This document shows positions 1 through 13,149 of a DNA stretch of 64,000 nt, one piece after another. Source of the DNA: Rotaria sp. Silwood1 (taxonomy: Eukaryota; Rotifera; Eurotatoria; Philodinida; Philodinidae); the NCBI GenBank assembly GCA_905250075.1, contig CAJNOP010000031.1, positions 694,390 to 758,389 on the forward strand. Reading direction: 5' to 3'. The position numbers were made by a program, and so were the translations under genes. The notes beneath the pieces are model-generated. The model was given only the letters and a program-made list of their open reading frames with translations. It ran no database searches and was not told the DNA's origin. Numbering within the stretch: position 1 is the first letter of the stretch; each line of letters begins with the position of its first letter.

Positions 1-247
1 TATGATATAACATTAATCTGTTTGATATTATTTATTTTATGCATTCATATCATTGTTGAGTTCTATTTTTTTTTTTTTTTGTGTTTATATTTATTTTCTT
101 TCTTGTCAAAACTTATAGATAGATAGTCTTTTTTTTCTTTTTGAAAGATTGTTATGCAGATAAAGATATAAGTAATATATTTAGTATTTTGTGGAAAAAA
201 AAAACTGAATAAAGAGAAGATCATTCGTTTTATATATTGAATTTAAA

Positions 248-3200
248 TTAAGAACGATGTCTATTTCGATTTGTTTGACGACTATCAGAACCGTTTAGGT
301 TTAACTTTTGTTCAATTGGTTTTGATGTTGAACTTGAACGACGGTTGGATTTTTCATAAGCAAGACTAAAAGAAGTGAAATCAATTAAATTTTTTTTTAA
401 ATAGAAAATTAAATTACTGTCGAGCCTCTTATCAACGGGGAAATGAAATTGTGAGATTTCCAGAGAGTACTTGAATTCAAGGGAAAATTAAGATAGCCTT
501 AACATCGTTCGCACGAGTGATTTATTTATCAAGTGTAAAGGCTGTTTGAGTGAATTTTTTTCCAAAAGGAATATATCTACAACTAAATGAAATAAAGATA
601 GTTCGATCTGAAGATGTGTTCAAAACTAGGTCTTATTATTTTTCTAGTATACACTGAAATTTTCAGCTATAACAGATGTTTTCTCTTCAAGATATTGAAT
701 TATCAAACATTGTTAACACGAAAGATGTTGTCTCAAAGAGAAAGCATGCGTTTTAACTGAAAATTTTCATGCATACTATAAATAATAGAATTTAATTTTA
801 AACATAATTTCAGATCGACATACTTTTATTTAATTTTACTGTCGATATCTTATTCTTGAAGGAAAATTTAAACAATAGTAACTTTTGACTAATAGGTCAT
901 AACTATCAATAGCTTCAAAGCTGTCTTAAATCTATAGAGTTCTACTTTTTGGACAAAATATAAGCTCAAAGGCGAGAAAACAGTTAGGATACATTAGTCA
1001 TGAATTATTTTCAAAGTCTTTTAAATTATACTGGGTCATAGATGGAATTGGTCTAAAATTTTTCAGACCGGTACTGGTGTCGGTCTGACTTTGTCAGATT
1101 GGATCGGACCGGTCGGTCTACCGGTAACGTATGATACATCAATAAGTCACAGGAAGAAAAAGAAGTAGTTTAAATATGGAAAATATAGTTTATCGCGTGG
1201 CAACCTTGATTTGCCAAATTGTATCACATGTCTGATATAGAGATAGAACCAGTCTGAATTTTTGACAACTAGTACTGATACTAGTCTGAAAAGGTTAGAC
1301 AGGTCGGTCTACCGGTTTCATCTTTGTATTGGGTATATACAATAAACAGATCTATGTTGAACTGTTCTATAATAATAACAGTAATCGACTTAGAGCAACT
1401 AATAATTTCAGAGTATTTTATTCAATGTTTTTCATATATATATGAAAACAATGAAACTATAGGAACATTGATTAGTAATATGAATTCTGTTTGCGAGCTC
1501 TTCGTATTTTTTAAAGCTCGTATAAATGTTTGAATTTCTGAAAATTCTTAATATATAAAATTAAACCGAGAGGCATTAAATCGCTCATATATTTAAATTT
1601 CTTCGAATGAAACAGTAAATCTTTAACAATGAAATGTTGTAACAAATTATCCAAGTTCAGATTTATTAATGTAGGTTTAAGAAATGTATTAACTAACAAT
1701 GAAGACTTCAATTTATATGATATTTCATAGAGGACACATCAAAACTAAATCATCGATGAAATACCAAAAATCAAAAACATTTTGATTTTCATGTCCGAAA
1801 AGGCAAGACCATCTTCTTAAGCTAATACTTGATAGACTCAATATTTCGAGTTGAAAATTTCATTTTGAAATTCTTAGCACGAAGTAAACTGCTTTTAGCA
1901 AGTTTCATGAACATTAAATGAACAAATTGTTGAGATGAAGTTTAATAAACGTTACTCAATGATATCTATTAAAATGCTGATTCAGTGCATCTTTCATCAA
2001 TAAATAATATCATATTATTTAAAACAAACATTGATGATTATAATATATATATTTATTGAACTCACGTCATTTGTTCTTTAATTAATAATGTTAATTTTGA
2101 ATTTTCAGCTAATTCATGACTTGCAGTTAACCATTCTCGTTGTTGTTCATAATCTAATTTATTCCAACGAATTCTTTTAAATAAATGCATTATAATTTGA
2201 CTATTTTCTACATGATTTGATGTAATCCAATTTAAAATTCGACTTAAAACAATTGTTTCATCACGATTTTGTATTGTTTCATCAGCTAATATATTTGAAA
2301 TAGTTGTATATGGTAATTGAAGAAAATTTTTCATATTAATACATTGATTAAAATTTTTTGATAAATAATAATGTGATTCATAAAAAGATTTTTTCATTCC
2401 ATAACGTCTTGATAATTCAAGTACACGAAATACATGACGTTTTTCAAATGTTGATAAAAATTCTTCACATATTTCAAAAATTTTTCCAATATCAAGTTCT
2501 TTTGCACAATTTAAAATATCATTTACATTACGAAATGTTAATGTTAATTCACCTGAAGATATATATATATTTATATACATTTTTTTTCTTTCTCTCTCAT
2601 AAAATCAATACCAGTATATAAAAAATTTAAAACTAGTTGAAGACCTTTATGTGATGTATGTCGAAGATGAGTACGTGTAACAAAATCAGTTCGACGTTCA
2701 CGAAAAAACAAACTAAATAAAGAAAATCAAAACTAACAACAGAAACTCTTTCAACTAATAAATGGCTTTTGATTCAATATTATGTAGACCTAAATCAACT
2801 ACGAATATTCTTAAAAGAGTTCATTCTCTTAGTTCACAGCAAACAGGAAAAACTACATCAGTTATAATAGAGATTAGATCATTCTGGAACTTTCTAAAAA
2901 CCTCAAAGAGATTCTACTCTACATTCTAACTAGTATAAATATTGTGAATTTTCGTATTCAATATAGCGAAAGAGTCTTATTATAGATATTAATCAGTATG
3001 GTGATGATATTGTTGATTTAACAGAATCAGATGAAGATGGACATAGAAAATTAGGAACAAGTTGAATTTTAAGTATATGCAAAACTCAACAGAATTCATG
3101 AGGCCACACTGACAAGTTTTTAGATGAATACCGTGTTTCCTCTCCAAAACTGCTTTCCGAAGTTCAACTTGAAACTTTACATAGGGACAGATCTTAACAA

Positions 3201-4093
3201 GAATAGTTCTTTTTGTATTTTTATTTTTAATGACTAGTCGCCGTTCTTATTCAAAGATACAAGTATAGTAATAATGTGTACTTTACACAGCTTCCATAAA
3301 CCTATAGATTTGATGTTCTTATTTCAAGATGGAAGCAAAATCAACAGATCTAAAACTATTCTTATTAAGACCTATCCCTATGCAAAGTATCAAGTCGAAA
3401 TTCGAAAATCAGTTTTAACGCTACCTTGACTTTCATGTAAAAATGCTGCAAAATTGCAGTATCTTAGTAGCAATAAGCTAAGGACTAGAACTCTTTTATG
3501 ATATTCTTAGCTTATTTAGTTCAATAGAATGCACATTGTGTCATTTCAAAGCGATTTATAAGTTGGAAAACTTCACCTGTAAGTGATAATTAGATGTATT
3601 TCTCTTACCGATATTTTGGACTAAATGCAGCTGACATAAATATTTGATTATATATATAACGAATATTTTTTCTTTTTCAATAAATCCTACCAAGAACAAT
3701 TCGATGTGCTAAATATTCACTTCCATCAACAACAAGCATTAAATCACAAAAACGTGATTCTTTCCACATTTGTGCTAAAATTTTTCTTGCTTCTATTTCA
3801 TTATTTGAATGAAGAAATCGTTGAATTATTTCTCGATCATGTATATCTCGATCTGATATTGTTATTGAATTATTTTTTATAGTTGTATATTTATTTTGTT
3901 CAATAAGAAATTCATTTAATTTAAGTGTAAGAGGATTATTCAAATTTGAACGACGTTGTGATGATGGTGATAGTGAAGTTGTAATTGATGTTTCATTTGT
4001 ATTTGATGATTGAGATGTTCGAAGATCTAAAATTGATAAACGAACACGAAATGGACGCACAAGCATGAATGGTGATGAGCGTCGAGAAGACAT
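248..4093 (-). CDS. BTB-BACK domain protein (KLHL/BTBD-like), four exons, junction 1 unresolved
   Basis: Probable adaptor of a cullin-3 ubiquitin ligase, from the family role of BTB-BACK proteins. Exon 1 (3691-4093, ATG at 4093) encodes a Ser/Arg-rich leader and the start of a BTB fold (FCDLMLVVDGSEYLAHRIVL). Exon 2 (about 2612-2712) gives FFRERRTDF and LQLVLNFLYT. Exon 3 (2066-2552) continues GELTLTFRNVNDIL and carries a full BACK domain. Exon 4 (248-365) is a 38-residue basic Ser/Arg tail ending in TAA. Intron 2553-2611 is clear (phase 1). Intron 366-2065 has a strong GTGAGT donor and matching phase 2. Exons 1 and 2 as drawn miss frame by one base, so a micro-exon in 2713-3690 or a 1-nt lesion is implied. 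No kelch repeats are visible. Exon 4 rests on phase and codon composition only, and the gene could instead run off the left edge. Confidence 0.75.
1050..1316. repeat. two direct copies of an ACCGGT/GGTCTA-word repeat
   Basis: Copy 1 (1050-1125) and copy 2 (1250-1316) both end in the same CGGTCTACCGGT. They share the order AATTTTT, GTACTG, GTCTGA, TCGGTCTACCGGT, offset by about 191 bp. Inside each, GGTC/GACC and ACCGGT words repeat in both orientations. The block lies in the last intron of the BTB gene and stands out from the AT-rich background. Confidence 0.6.
2762..3065 (+). CDS. possible small two-exon gene, nested antisense in the BTB gene intron
   Basis: Not recognised. The first exon 2762-2860 opens at an ATG and reads 33 codons. 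A GT at 2861 and an AG at 2995-2996 give a phase-0 intron of 136 nt. The second exon 2997-3065 reads YGDDIVDLTESDEDGHRKL and stops at TGA. The product would be 55 residues: a basic Ser/Thr-rich N-terminus and an acidic C-terminus. Both halves look like real coding composition in an AT-rich background, where chance frames give Phe/Ile/Lys-rich noise. The acidic exon could equally be a relic of a larger gene. It lies inside the large intron between BTB exons 1 and 2, on the opposite strand. Confidence 0.3.
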
Positions 4094-6422
4094 TTAGAAT
4101 TATACAATTAAAAAATACATTATCGATTTAAAGAAAAATTATTTCGATCATCGAAATAATAAGAAAAAAAAAAAAAAGGTGCAAATTTTGTTTCAGAGAA
4201 AAAAACAATAAGAACAAATTCATGCGCCAGACTTATTTATATTTTTATTAATATAGTTAATGTTTTGAGAATTATTTTTATAATAAGATTTCAAGGATAA
4301 AAGAATGACAGTAGTTATTTAGAAGTATTTATTTTTCTTTGATATATCTCAAATTAATAATTCTAATTTGATGTTATATTCAATGAACTAAATTATTGTA
4401 AAATTATCAACAAAAACCAAAATGAACTTTTCTTTATAGTTTTTAAATAAAACTAACATATTTTAACCTTGAAAAAAAAACAACAAACTTCGATTTTATT
4501 AATAAACCATATCGCAGAAAGACCATCTTGAAGTATGTCTAATAAAAAAGCAATCTAGTCCGTCGTTAAATATTGAATTAAAAATATACGAATAACTTAA
4601 TACTCTTATAATCATTTAATTTGACTTTACATAATAAGCTTTAAGAACTCGAAAATATTTCAAAAAGTAACAGTACGTCAATCGATAGACTATGTTGTTA
4701 ATAAAAGTACTTCAATAATGTGATAAGTTAACTCAAAAATGCAATGCAAACGCTCTAATCATAACGCATGTAAGATCCTTAGATAATATCGAAATCTATC
4801 AAAAATACATACAACTAAAAAGTATAATAAATGTTCAAGTTTCACATTCTGTTATATAATAATAACAACGTATAAAATGATTTGAGTCTTCAAATTTAAA
4901 ATAAAAATGAAACGATACATAATAAATGAAAGCATTCAGTATCTTGCAATAAAGGTTTCACTATTATGAAAATTTATAAAAAGAAATTAATGAATGTGAT
5001 TCATTGATTGTATAATAATATAAATGTATATTATCGTCTTTTGTCAAACGGGATTAGTCTGAAAATAGGCTGTATAAGATCGAAAATTTTTGATGTCATA
5101 GAATAAAACTTGATTGAATAAAATCTTGATTCCATGTAATGTTTTTTGTTGAAAATGCATCTGCCACCGAGAAACGTCTGCTTGCTCTGACCTTGCATTT
5201 TTTTTTCACTATCTCAATTGCTATTTTCACTGCTTTTGAATGAACACATACACGCTTCTTTTTCTCCCTCTACTCTTCATCGTTTTTGGCTAATGAACTA
5301 AAACTACTCTTCATTATTTATTATCATTGTACATATTAGTGAAAGCAATCAATCACATCATCATATCATCTTACATTAAGTAGAACAAAATTAATTAATT
5401 ATAATAACAGATGTGAGCAGGAATGTTGGCCTTTCTGAGAATAATACTCATGCTCATCCACAAATTATTAAATGATCGAATAAACAATTAGTTAACTAAG
5501 GAAAACATAATAACTATCAAATACTAAAGTTTATACCTTCTATTGAACATTTAATTTAGTTTCTTTAAAAAACAACTATTTAGATAATTATCAAAAAAAA
5601 AAAACTAAAAGGAAAGTATAAAACAAATATTCAAAAGTTTTGACATATTAAAAATTGCTGAATATATAATATATTTCAATAAATTGTACAGAAATGTTTA
5701 TCAAACTTATATCAATCACAACCGAAACATAAAGACAACATTGAAACAAAACAAACTCTTATATTCTACTGAAACGCTTGAGAATTCAAAGGTAGTCAAG
5801 TAGTTTTTATTGTAAAACTTCATTTCATCTCGTAACAAAAACAAAATACAGATAATAGCTCTCATAAATGAACATTTTTTTTCAAATGTTGTGATGGCAA
5901 TCATTTATGAGATGTTTTAGTGTGTATTTTATGAAATCAATGTTGTCAAGGTTCAAGAGAAAAAGAAAAATAATATTATAACCAATCGGAAAAACTGCTT
6001 TTCTTCTTAGAGTTTCTGCTCTCTATTAATTGGCAAAATTGTTCTACTTATGTTTCCACTTCAAAATTTAACGCTTTAAGAATATAATAGATTTTCAACA
6101 GCGAACTAACGATCAATAAAATCATATTTTTAAAAGAGTAGAAAAAAAAACCTTTGCAAGCTTTTTCTCCCTTTAAGCTTGCTCAGCTGTGCTGACTTTT
6201 TCTTTTGTTTTGAACTTGAATTTTACACTTTTCTTCATCTGTAAATAGTTTATTATTTATCTACAGTCAGGTTAATTGGAAATACATTTGACTCATTTCC
6301 AAATTTATTGGATACAGTCGAAAATCAAATTCATTGCCCATTGAAACTCTTCCATTCTTTAGATTAAACATTATTCTTATTCTTTAATTTAATCGAGAGT
6401 TTAATAATTGTAATATTATTTC
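4094..6422. other. intergenic, divergent promoter region
   Basis: There is no supportable gene in these 2.3 kb. It separates the divergently transcribed BTB-BACK gene (left, -) and the myristoylated coiled-coil gene (right, +), so both promoters should lie here. The sequence is AT-rich with poly-A/poly-T runs. The antisense open frame at 5716-5904 has a composition typical of noise. Confidence 0.6.
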
Positions 6423-8277
6423 ATGGGTACAGGTTCAAGTCGTAGTAAAGTAAAAAAATTCGATAAAAGTAGTCAAATACCGCCGATAATAGATAGAAAC
6501 ACATCACCAAAACGATATTCATTATCATCATCCAGATCAAATGTTCCACTATTTTCACGTAATTCACCAAGAATAAATAAGCAACAGCCCACTACACAGC
6601 CAAATGTATTCAAATTTGAAGATAATATCGAAGAATATTCAACAATATGGGATGATGATAATAAGGTAAGTTACTATTTGACTGATTTCTAGATTTTTCA
6701 TTCTAATTTTGAATAATCAATAATGTTGTAATGATTGAAAAACATTCATTAAACAGAAGAGATTCTAATAGAAATTCTATGTTTTTGTTTTTCTTGAATT
6801 CAGACACGAGTTTATATTCATAAAGACTCAATTAAAATGTAGATATAGATTACAAAATAAACGCAGTTCTATTGAAGTACAGTATAATATCTCTATAATA
6901 GTCACCTTCCGAACTTTTAATTTTTAATATGTCCATCAGCTAGAGATTTCTGTGGAGCCGTACTCTTCACAAAAGCTCGTCCTTTTGCATTCTTTATTGA
7001 AACTTTCTTCATTTGGAAGTCTCACAAACAATAATTGGTATGAAAAGTTTCATAGTTGGTAGACTTTGTTTCTCTGACTTATAAATTGTTTCAAAATAGA
7101 CATTTATCAAAGCATGATGAACTATACAAAAATATTTTGAAATGTTTACTTTTTGGAGATACCAAGTCTAGAACCTATGAAACTCTTCATACAAGCTACT
7201 ATGTGCGAGACCTTCAAACGATGATAGCTACAAAGAAATTCAATTCTCATAATATTTCAGAAAACTTAGGATCATACCAACTTATAGACAACTTGATAAT
7301 ATGTCTTTTGATACGTGTAGATTCAAAACAATTTTGATAATATATTATTTAATCTAAAAAAAACCAGCATATAAAAATCTAAGAGAATTCTTGAGAACAA
7401 TATTCGAAATCAATATAACCAATAACTTATTATTCAGTAAGTTTTGATAAGAAAACTATTGAATAGTTGAAAACGTTTACTTTTAAACTTGAAGATAGAA
7501 AAATTCATCTTGATTTAATTTTGTTATATTTAATAGCTATCATCAACACTTCAACAAACATTAAAGTCTAATTTAAATAAAATTGATTATCATCAAAAAG
7601 AATCATTTAATACTAAAGGAATTAAAAAAACTTCTGCTATATTCGGTTCAGCTCATATTGAATCAACAGTAGATACTGAAACACATTCTTGTATTAATGT
7701 ATCTTCATCTGAAAAAGTCGATGAACTTATGATTACATTAAATCAAGTTCATACACAATTAGATGATAAAATAAAACAACGAACAGAAAAAATTTCAAAT
7801 GAAACAGAATTATTACTTTCACATGTTCGTAATGAAACTCAACAAGAACAACAACGTTTATTAGAATATGCTAAACAACAAGAAATACAACAAGATGAAA
7901 ATTATCAAAAATTATTACAAGAATATATTTCAAAATTAGATGAAATAAAAGCAAAAGAATTAACTGATTTACAAAAACAATTACAAATTTCTCGTGAACA
8001 AATTATAGAAAAATCACAATTTAAAATAGTTAAAGTTAATGAACAAGCTAATATTGTTAAAGCAAAAATTGTTCAAGAAGAACAATATTATGCAGCAGAA
8101 AAAATTGATTCTATTATGTCTCAAATATATAAAATTTCTACGGATGAAAAACTTCAACATTTAGGCAGTGAAATAGTAACAAAAACTAAAGTAACAACGG
8201 AAGCTAAATTTGGTACTAAAGCACCTGGTCAAGAATGTACTTTTGATTTCGATCAAAAAAAAATGAACATATTATGA
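6423..8277 (+). CDS. coiled-coil protein with N-myristoylation signal, two exons
   Basis: Unrecognised family. Exon 1 (6423-6665) and exon 2 (7537-8277) join in phase 0 across an 871-nt GTAAGT...AG intron to give about 327 residues. The N-terminus MGTGSSRSK fits the MGxxxS/T myristoylation pattern followed by basic residues, so membrane anchoring is likely. Residues 10-70 are Ser/Asn/Pro-rich and look disordered. Residues from about 145 to 270 form a long Gln/Glu/Lys coiled coil with heptad-like spacing (repeats of QQ, EK and LQ). The C-terminus has a short ordered block with GTKAPGQECTFDFD. AATAAA-like signals follow the stop near 8307. The start is the first ATG of the frame. It is convergent with SF3A3. 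A cytoskeletal or ciliary role is possible but is a guess. Confidence 0.75.
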
Positions 8278-9570
8278 TTATTCTAGTCAATATTTATATT
8301 CTAATCAATAAACAATAAACACTAACAAATTTTGTATCATCTTTGAGCAAAAATAAGCTCTAAATCAATTTACTAAAATTGTTTTTCTTATTCAAATATT
8401 AAAAACATCAAGAATAACATTTAATGGACAGAAAAACTATGAAACCTTCATATGATCATCTATAAAATAGTAGCCTGATTTCCATTTCGACTGTGAACTC
8501 TACGAGAAACTAAATTTGTCCAGTTTTACGTTTATACTATTCAAACTACTATAACTTTTATATTTTCCACTCTTTAATCCTTTTCAAACATCGAATTGAA
8601 CCTGATTTTACTGATTCAAGTCTGGTATAGAGGCGGATTCGAACGGAGCCATTGTAGGTTGGTTTGGCTAGTTGTCAGTCTCTGATCCTTTTACTGCCTT
8701 TTAATCCATTTAGCTTGTTTTTAGTCCTTCTAGCGTCTGAATAGATGTACATGTTCTATTCACTATCACCCAGCGCTACGTATATACTTACAATGGGGGT
8801 AAATGACGTACGCGAGTATGCCGTTATCTTCTTGGATTTAGATATAGATTTTTCTTAGTAATGAAATTGTACTTCCATTACACTCCGAGGTTTCGTGTAC
8901 TCGATGTACTCAAAGAGTATATAGGATACATTGTCTCTTCCTTTAACCTTTATCGAGAAAGCAACAAATATTTTCTTAGTCTCATTTATATCTACGTCTA
9001 TTGGTGATATAGAGTTGTATTTTGTGACAAGTTGCAGTGATTTATTAATAGGATTTATCTCTTTGTGAAAGCATGAATATACTCCAATCTACTAAAAGAA
9101 TAAGGCTCTCCACATGCAGACAAACTATCAGTGAAAACGGTATGGATCATTTAAAGACCTTCTGATATTAGTACAAAAATATCGAATTTTAGTTGTAACT
9201 AACTGCTTTTGATCTTCTTCAATACTTTTTAAGTGTTTAAAAAACCAACATATTTCTCGACATCTTGTTATTTAACATTTTGTAGAAATATCAATTGTGT
9301 TCGTCATCAAAGATTTTGATTTTTTAAATTATAAACTTATAAATGAACGAAAGTTGCTCAGATATTTTGTGCAAAGACTTTTGTTACACGTAGATTAAGT
9401 TCTATTGATAGAAATTTCTTTCAACTATTTAATATCTTTCTTTATTGAAAGATAGAATGAAAATGCAGTATTGACACACAACACAAAAAGTTTTATATTT
9501 TCTTTTTAAATATACACAATAACAAAAAAAAACCAAGACAAAGATGAACGTTTGATTTATTTTCTTTCAT
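8278..9570. other. intergenic between convergent genes
   Basis: No gene seen. The stretch holds the 3' ends of the coiled-coil gene and SF3A3. A slightly GC-richer island at 8620-8830 contains, on the minus strand, a lone B-box-like GTTCGAATCC, but no tRNA folds around it. Confidence 0.55.
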
Positions 9571-11984
9571 TTATAAAAGACCTTGTTTCCGAAGATCATC
9601 ATATGTTCGTTTATTAACAACATTTCCCAACGAATCTTCAAATTCTTCCTACAAACAAAAAAAAACATTATTCGAAATAAATTTATTAAACATATATTTA
9701 AAATTGATCAAATCATACCTCCATTTCTGGTTTCCATCGTTCATCATCTTTATTATTTTTTAATTTATTCCATAATGATAAAGCATCTTCAATTGATATT
9801 ATATTTGCAAAATGAGCGGTATTTGGAATACCTAAACATCGCATTCCATGTGCATGACGCCATTCCTAAATTTATACATCAATTATTTCATTAGAAAAGA
9901 AAACGAAAATCAACAACATACAGCAAAATGACGTTGAAATGCTTTTGGTCCACGATATGTATGATTTCCACATATTTCACAATTAAAATACATATTAAGT
10001 CCATGTAATTTATAAAGCCAATAAGGAATTGGCTAATAAACACAACAAAAAAAATGTTTTTTTTTTATTTAAATTAATTTTAAACTTACTTTTCCATCCC
10101 ATCCAAGTGGTAAATTTTTTGGATTATAAATAAGTCCATCATCTTCTGGTCCTGAATCATCATCTGATATATCACCTCCACCCATATCTTCATCTTCTTC
10201 ATTATCTTCACCAGCTCTTGCTTGTTTACGACGAACATTATCTAATGTTGCTGAACGTTGTTCACTTAATAAATCAACAAGACGATAAATTTGTGCTTCC
10301 ATTCCAGCTATTTCTTTATGTCGAATTAATTCTTTACTAAAAAAAAAAATATTCTTTATAAGTTATTAAAAACAAAAAATATAAGAACTACGAACTTTCC
10401 ACGTTTTGTTTTATTAGCATCTTTCATAAATAATGATGGATCAAGATCTTCAAATAATGTATCTTTTGTTGCAAATAAACGCTTAGCACGTTCTTCTAAT
10501 GTTCTATAACAAATCACATATATTTAATAATTAATAAAGACAATGTATTTTTTTACCCTCCACATTTCATTCCAAGTGCTAATAAAGCAGATTTTAATCT
10601 ATCAAGACCAACAGATGCTAATTCCTATAAAATAAATTCAAACAAATTGTATATACTATTATCATCGAAAATGAATTAACAGAATATCCTAATTAGTGTC
10701 CCATTGCTTTCAAATCTATTGAAGAAAGTCTTCTAACTGTATTATTCAATGATATCTGTTAAAGATAATTAAAAGAAAATCTTATTACCTCCCATGATGA
10801 AAATCCGCTTAGATCTAAAGAAGCTCCACCTTTTGCTAAAGCACCACCTGTTTCTTTCTAAAAAAAAAAATTTATTATAATAAAAACATAAAATCTATAT
10901 TTTTAGTTGAAATTTACCGGCCAACCAGGAAAAATTCCTTGTTCCCATTTTAATTCAAAATCTTGTTTAATATTAATTAAATCTTTTTCAATATTAATTA
11001 ATGGTTTACAACGTTTAAGAAAATCTAATAAATATGGAAATAAATTTTCAAATAAATATTGTCGATATTCAAAATTTTTTCGTTCTTTTGGAATTTCATG
11101 TAAACGATCAAATTTTTGTAAATAAGTTAAATAATCTAATTTCTATAAATATTTATTTATAAAATTAAAATTAAAATTAAATTTTTTTCTTTTTGTTTCT
11201 TACTTCAAGTCCTTTAATATTTAAATAAATTTCATAACATTGATGTAAATCAAGAAAACGACCATAACCTTCTTCATCAGTAAAACTTGCTAATGCTAAA
11301 TAAATATATTCAAAAACAAAAACAATATTTTATCTTAAATATATATATATTTACCTAATGGTTCACCATCTTCAGTTTCTTGTAATTGTCTCATGAATTG
11401 TTCATATTCCGTTGACATAGGAACAGCTATCTAAATAATAACAAAAAAAAAATATATATGTTTCATTTCTATTTTATCAAAAAAACAAACTTCATCCGAT
11501 GGATTTTTTGGATAATTTTGACGAATATTTTTAAGTCGTATATAAAATTCTGTAAATTCATTTGGACCTGATAATGCTTGAATTTCTTCTTTACGAGATC
11601 TATTTAATAAAAATAACAGAATTTGTTTTTTTATATAATATAAAATTAAATAATTTATGATTGATTTACCCATCTTTATCATCATACATATCTTTCACAC
11701 GACTTGATGTTTCACTATAACGCTTTACAAAGAAGAAAACCTATTACTTAAATAATAATCTTTCAAATAATTTACTTACATCAAGTAATAATTTAACCAT
11801 ATGTTCAGAATTAATTTGTTCACGATGCTAAATGTATAAAATATATATTTTTGTTTAAATCAATACTTTAAAATTAACTAACTGTGGCTTTTTTACGTAA
11901 CATTTCTTTTGTCATTGTATCCATTAATCGTTCACGTTCTTCATGATAACGACGTTGTTGTTCAAGAACTGATTCAATTGACAT
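9571..11984 (-). CDS. SF3A3: splicing factor 3A subunit 3 (SF3a60), 14 exons
   Basis: SF3a60 is part of the SF3a complex of U2 snRNP, needed for branch-site recognition and pre-spliceosome assembly in the nucleus. Exons (5'>3'): 11883-11984, 11780-11827, 11670-11722, 11491-11599, 11355-11430, 11204-11295, 10918-11142, 10789-10857, 10557-10624, 10396-10503, 10090-10336, 9922-10032, 9719-9865, 9571-9648. They total 1533 nt in frame, 510 residues, close to the human 501. The N-terminus has the family signature [18 protein letters not shown]. Later landmarks are [56 protein letters not shown] and the matrin-type C2H2 zinc finger ([20 protein letters not shown] ... [15 protein letters not shown]). 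It ends in RKQGLL. Introns are mostly 43-75 nt, with one longer at 10625-10788. Donors are plain GT, one weak (gttcgt at 10395). It looks fully functional. Confidence 0.96.
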
Positions 11985-13149
11985 GACAAATGATTTTATT
12001 TTTAAATTTATCTTAAAAAAATTTCAAAAAAATAACAAATTATAATGTATGACATATGAAATAAATATACTAATAATCTTTAAATAGACTTGAATATTAA
12101 ACTCAAACATATACGATGATACTTTTCAATAGAGATATTCTTCTATAATCGAACAAGTATTTTAAAATTTTCTTAAAACTTGTACATTTGATTCTAGATA
12201 GGAAAATTTTGAAAGTACTACGAATAAAAGTTGTAAACTGTATATCAAAAGAGTCTATGAGTAGCTCAATTGCTTATAAAATGATTGAATTTTTTGTCAA
12301 AACTTTCTTCTTATAATATCATATGTTCAACATTGAATCAATTATTATATTTGAATGTTACCATTTATTTTTGACGAAATTTTCTAGCAAAATTACAAAA
12401 TACTATCATAGGTTGATTTCAAGACATAAACCAATCAGCTTTTAATTGAATATTTTTAGATAAAAATTTTCATTAGTTTTCATCACTTTAATTTGAATTA
12501 ATTAAAAACTTTCATAATATACAGATATTCTTCTTCAATATAGATGTCGCTATATTTATAAGTTTCATTTTATTATATATATATATATATAGTACTTCAA
12601 CGAAATTACTTTTATTTTATTTTATTTTTTTCTTTTTAAAAAGAAATAAAAAATATTTACATAAAAAAAAAAAGAAAAATTAATTATTGCTATCAATTGT
12701 CTTCTTGCCTCTATAATGGTTTCTTCTAACAGAAATATTAAAAATCGTCTGATAAAAAAAAAAACTAAATAAATTTGTCTTCAAACTTAAAAAAAATATA
12801 ATTTTCAAATAAGAAATTTTACATTAATCATGACGAAGGCAGTCTAACATAAAGTCTACTATGCCGTCTAACCAATAAAACTTCTTGGAACGAAAAGAGA
12901 AAAATGATTCTTTGTTTGACGTATTTCTCCGTTCTTTTCTCAAACAATAAACGCACCACTATATTACTTGTCGAACGAAAAGAACGACACAACGAACCTC
13001 TAAACCACATTTCTTATTTTATTATTCTTCATCTATATTATTAAGATAATCATATATCGTAGTTTTTGTTTTTTTCTTACTAGTCATTCCTTTGTTTTTT
13101 TTTTTTCTCTTTTTCTTCTTCCTATCAACTAGATTATTGATCTAAAATA
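11985..13149. promoter_or_regulatory. divergent promoter region, SF3A3 / acidic protein
   Basis: This AT-rich 1.2-kb spacer lies between the start codons of two divergently transcribed genes. It contains an AT microsatellite (about 12573-12592) and several poly-A/T tracts. No defined factor site can be claimed. The antisense frame at 12828-13010 has no family resemblance and is treated as chance. Confidence 0.45.

Noticed and set aside
7056..7337. 93-codon frame between the two coiled-coil exons
   Set aside because: It lies inside a well-supported 871-nt GTAAGT...AG intron and has no family signal.
8630..8700. B-box-like GTTCGAATCC on the minus strand suggesting a tRNA
   Set aside because: The T stem does not pair and no A box or cloverleaf can be built around it.
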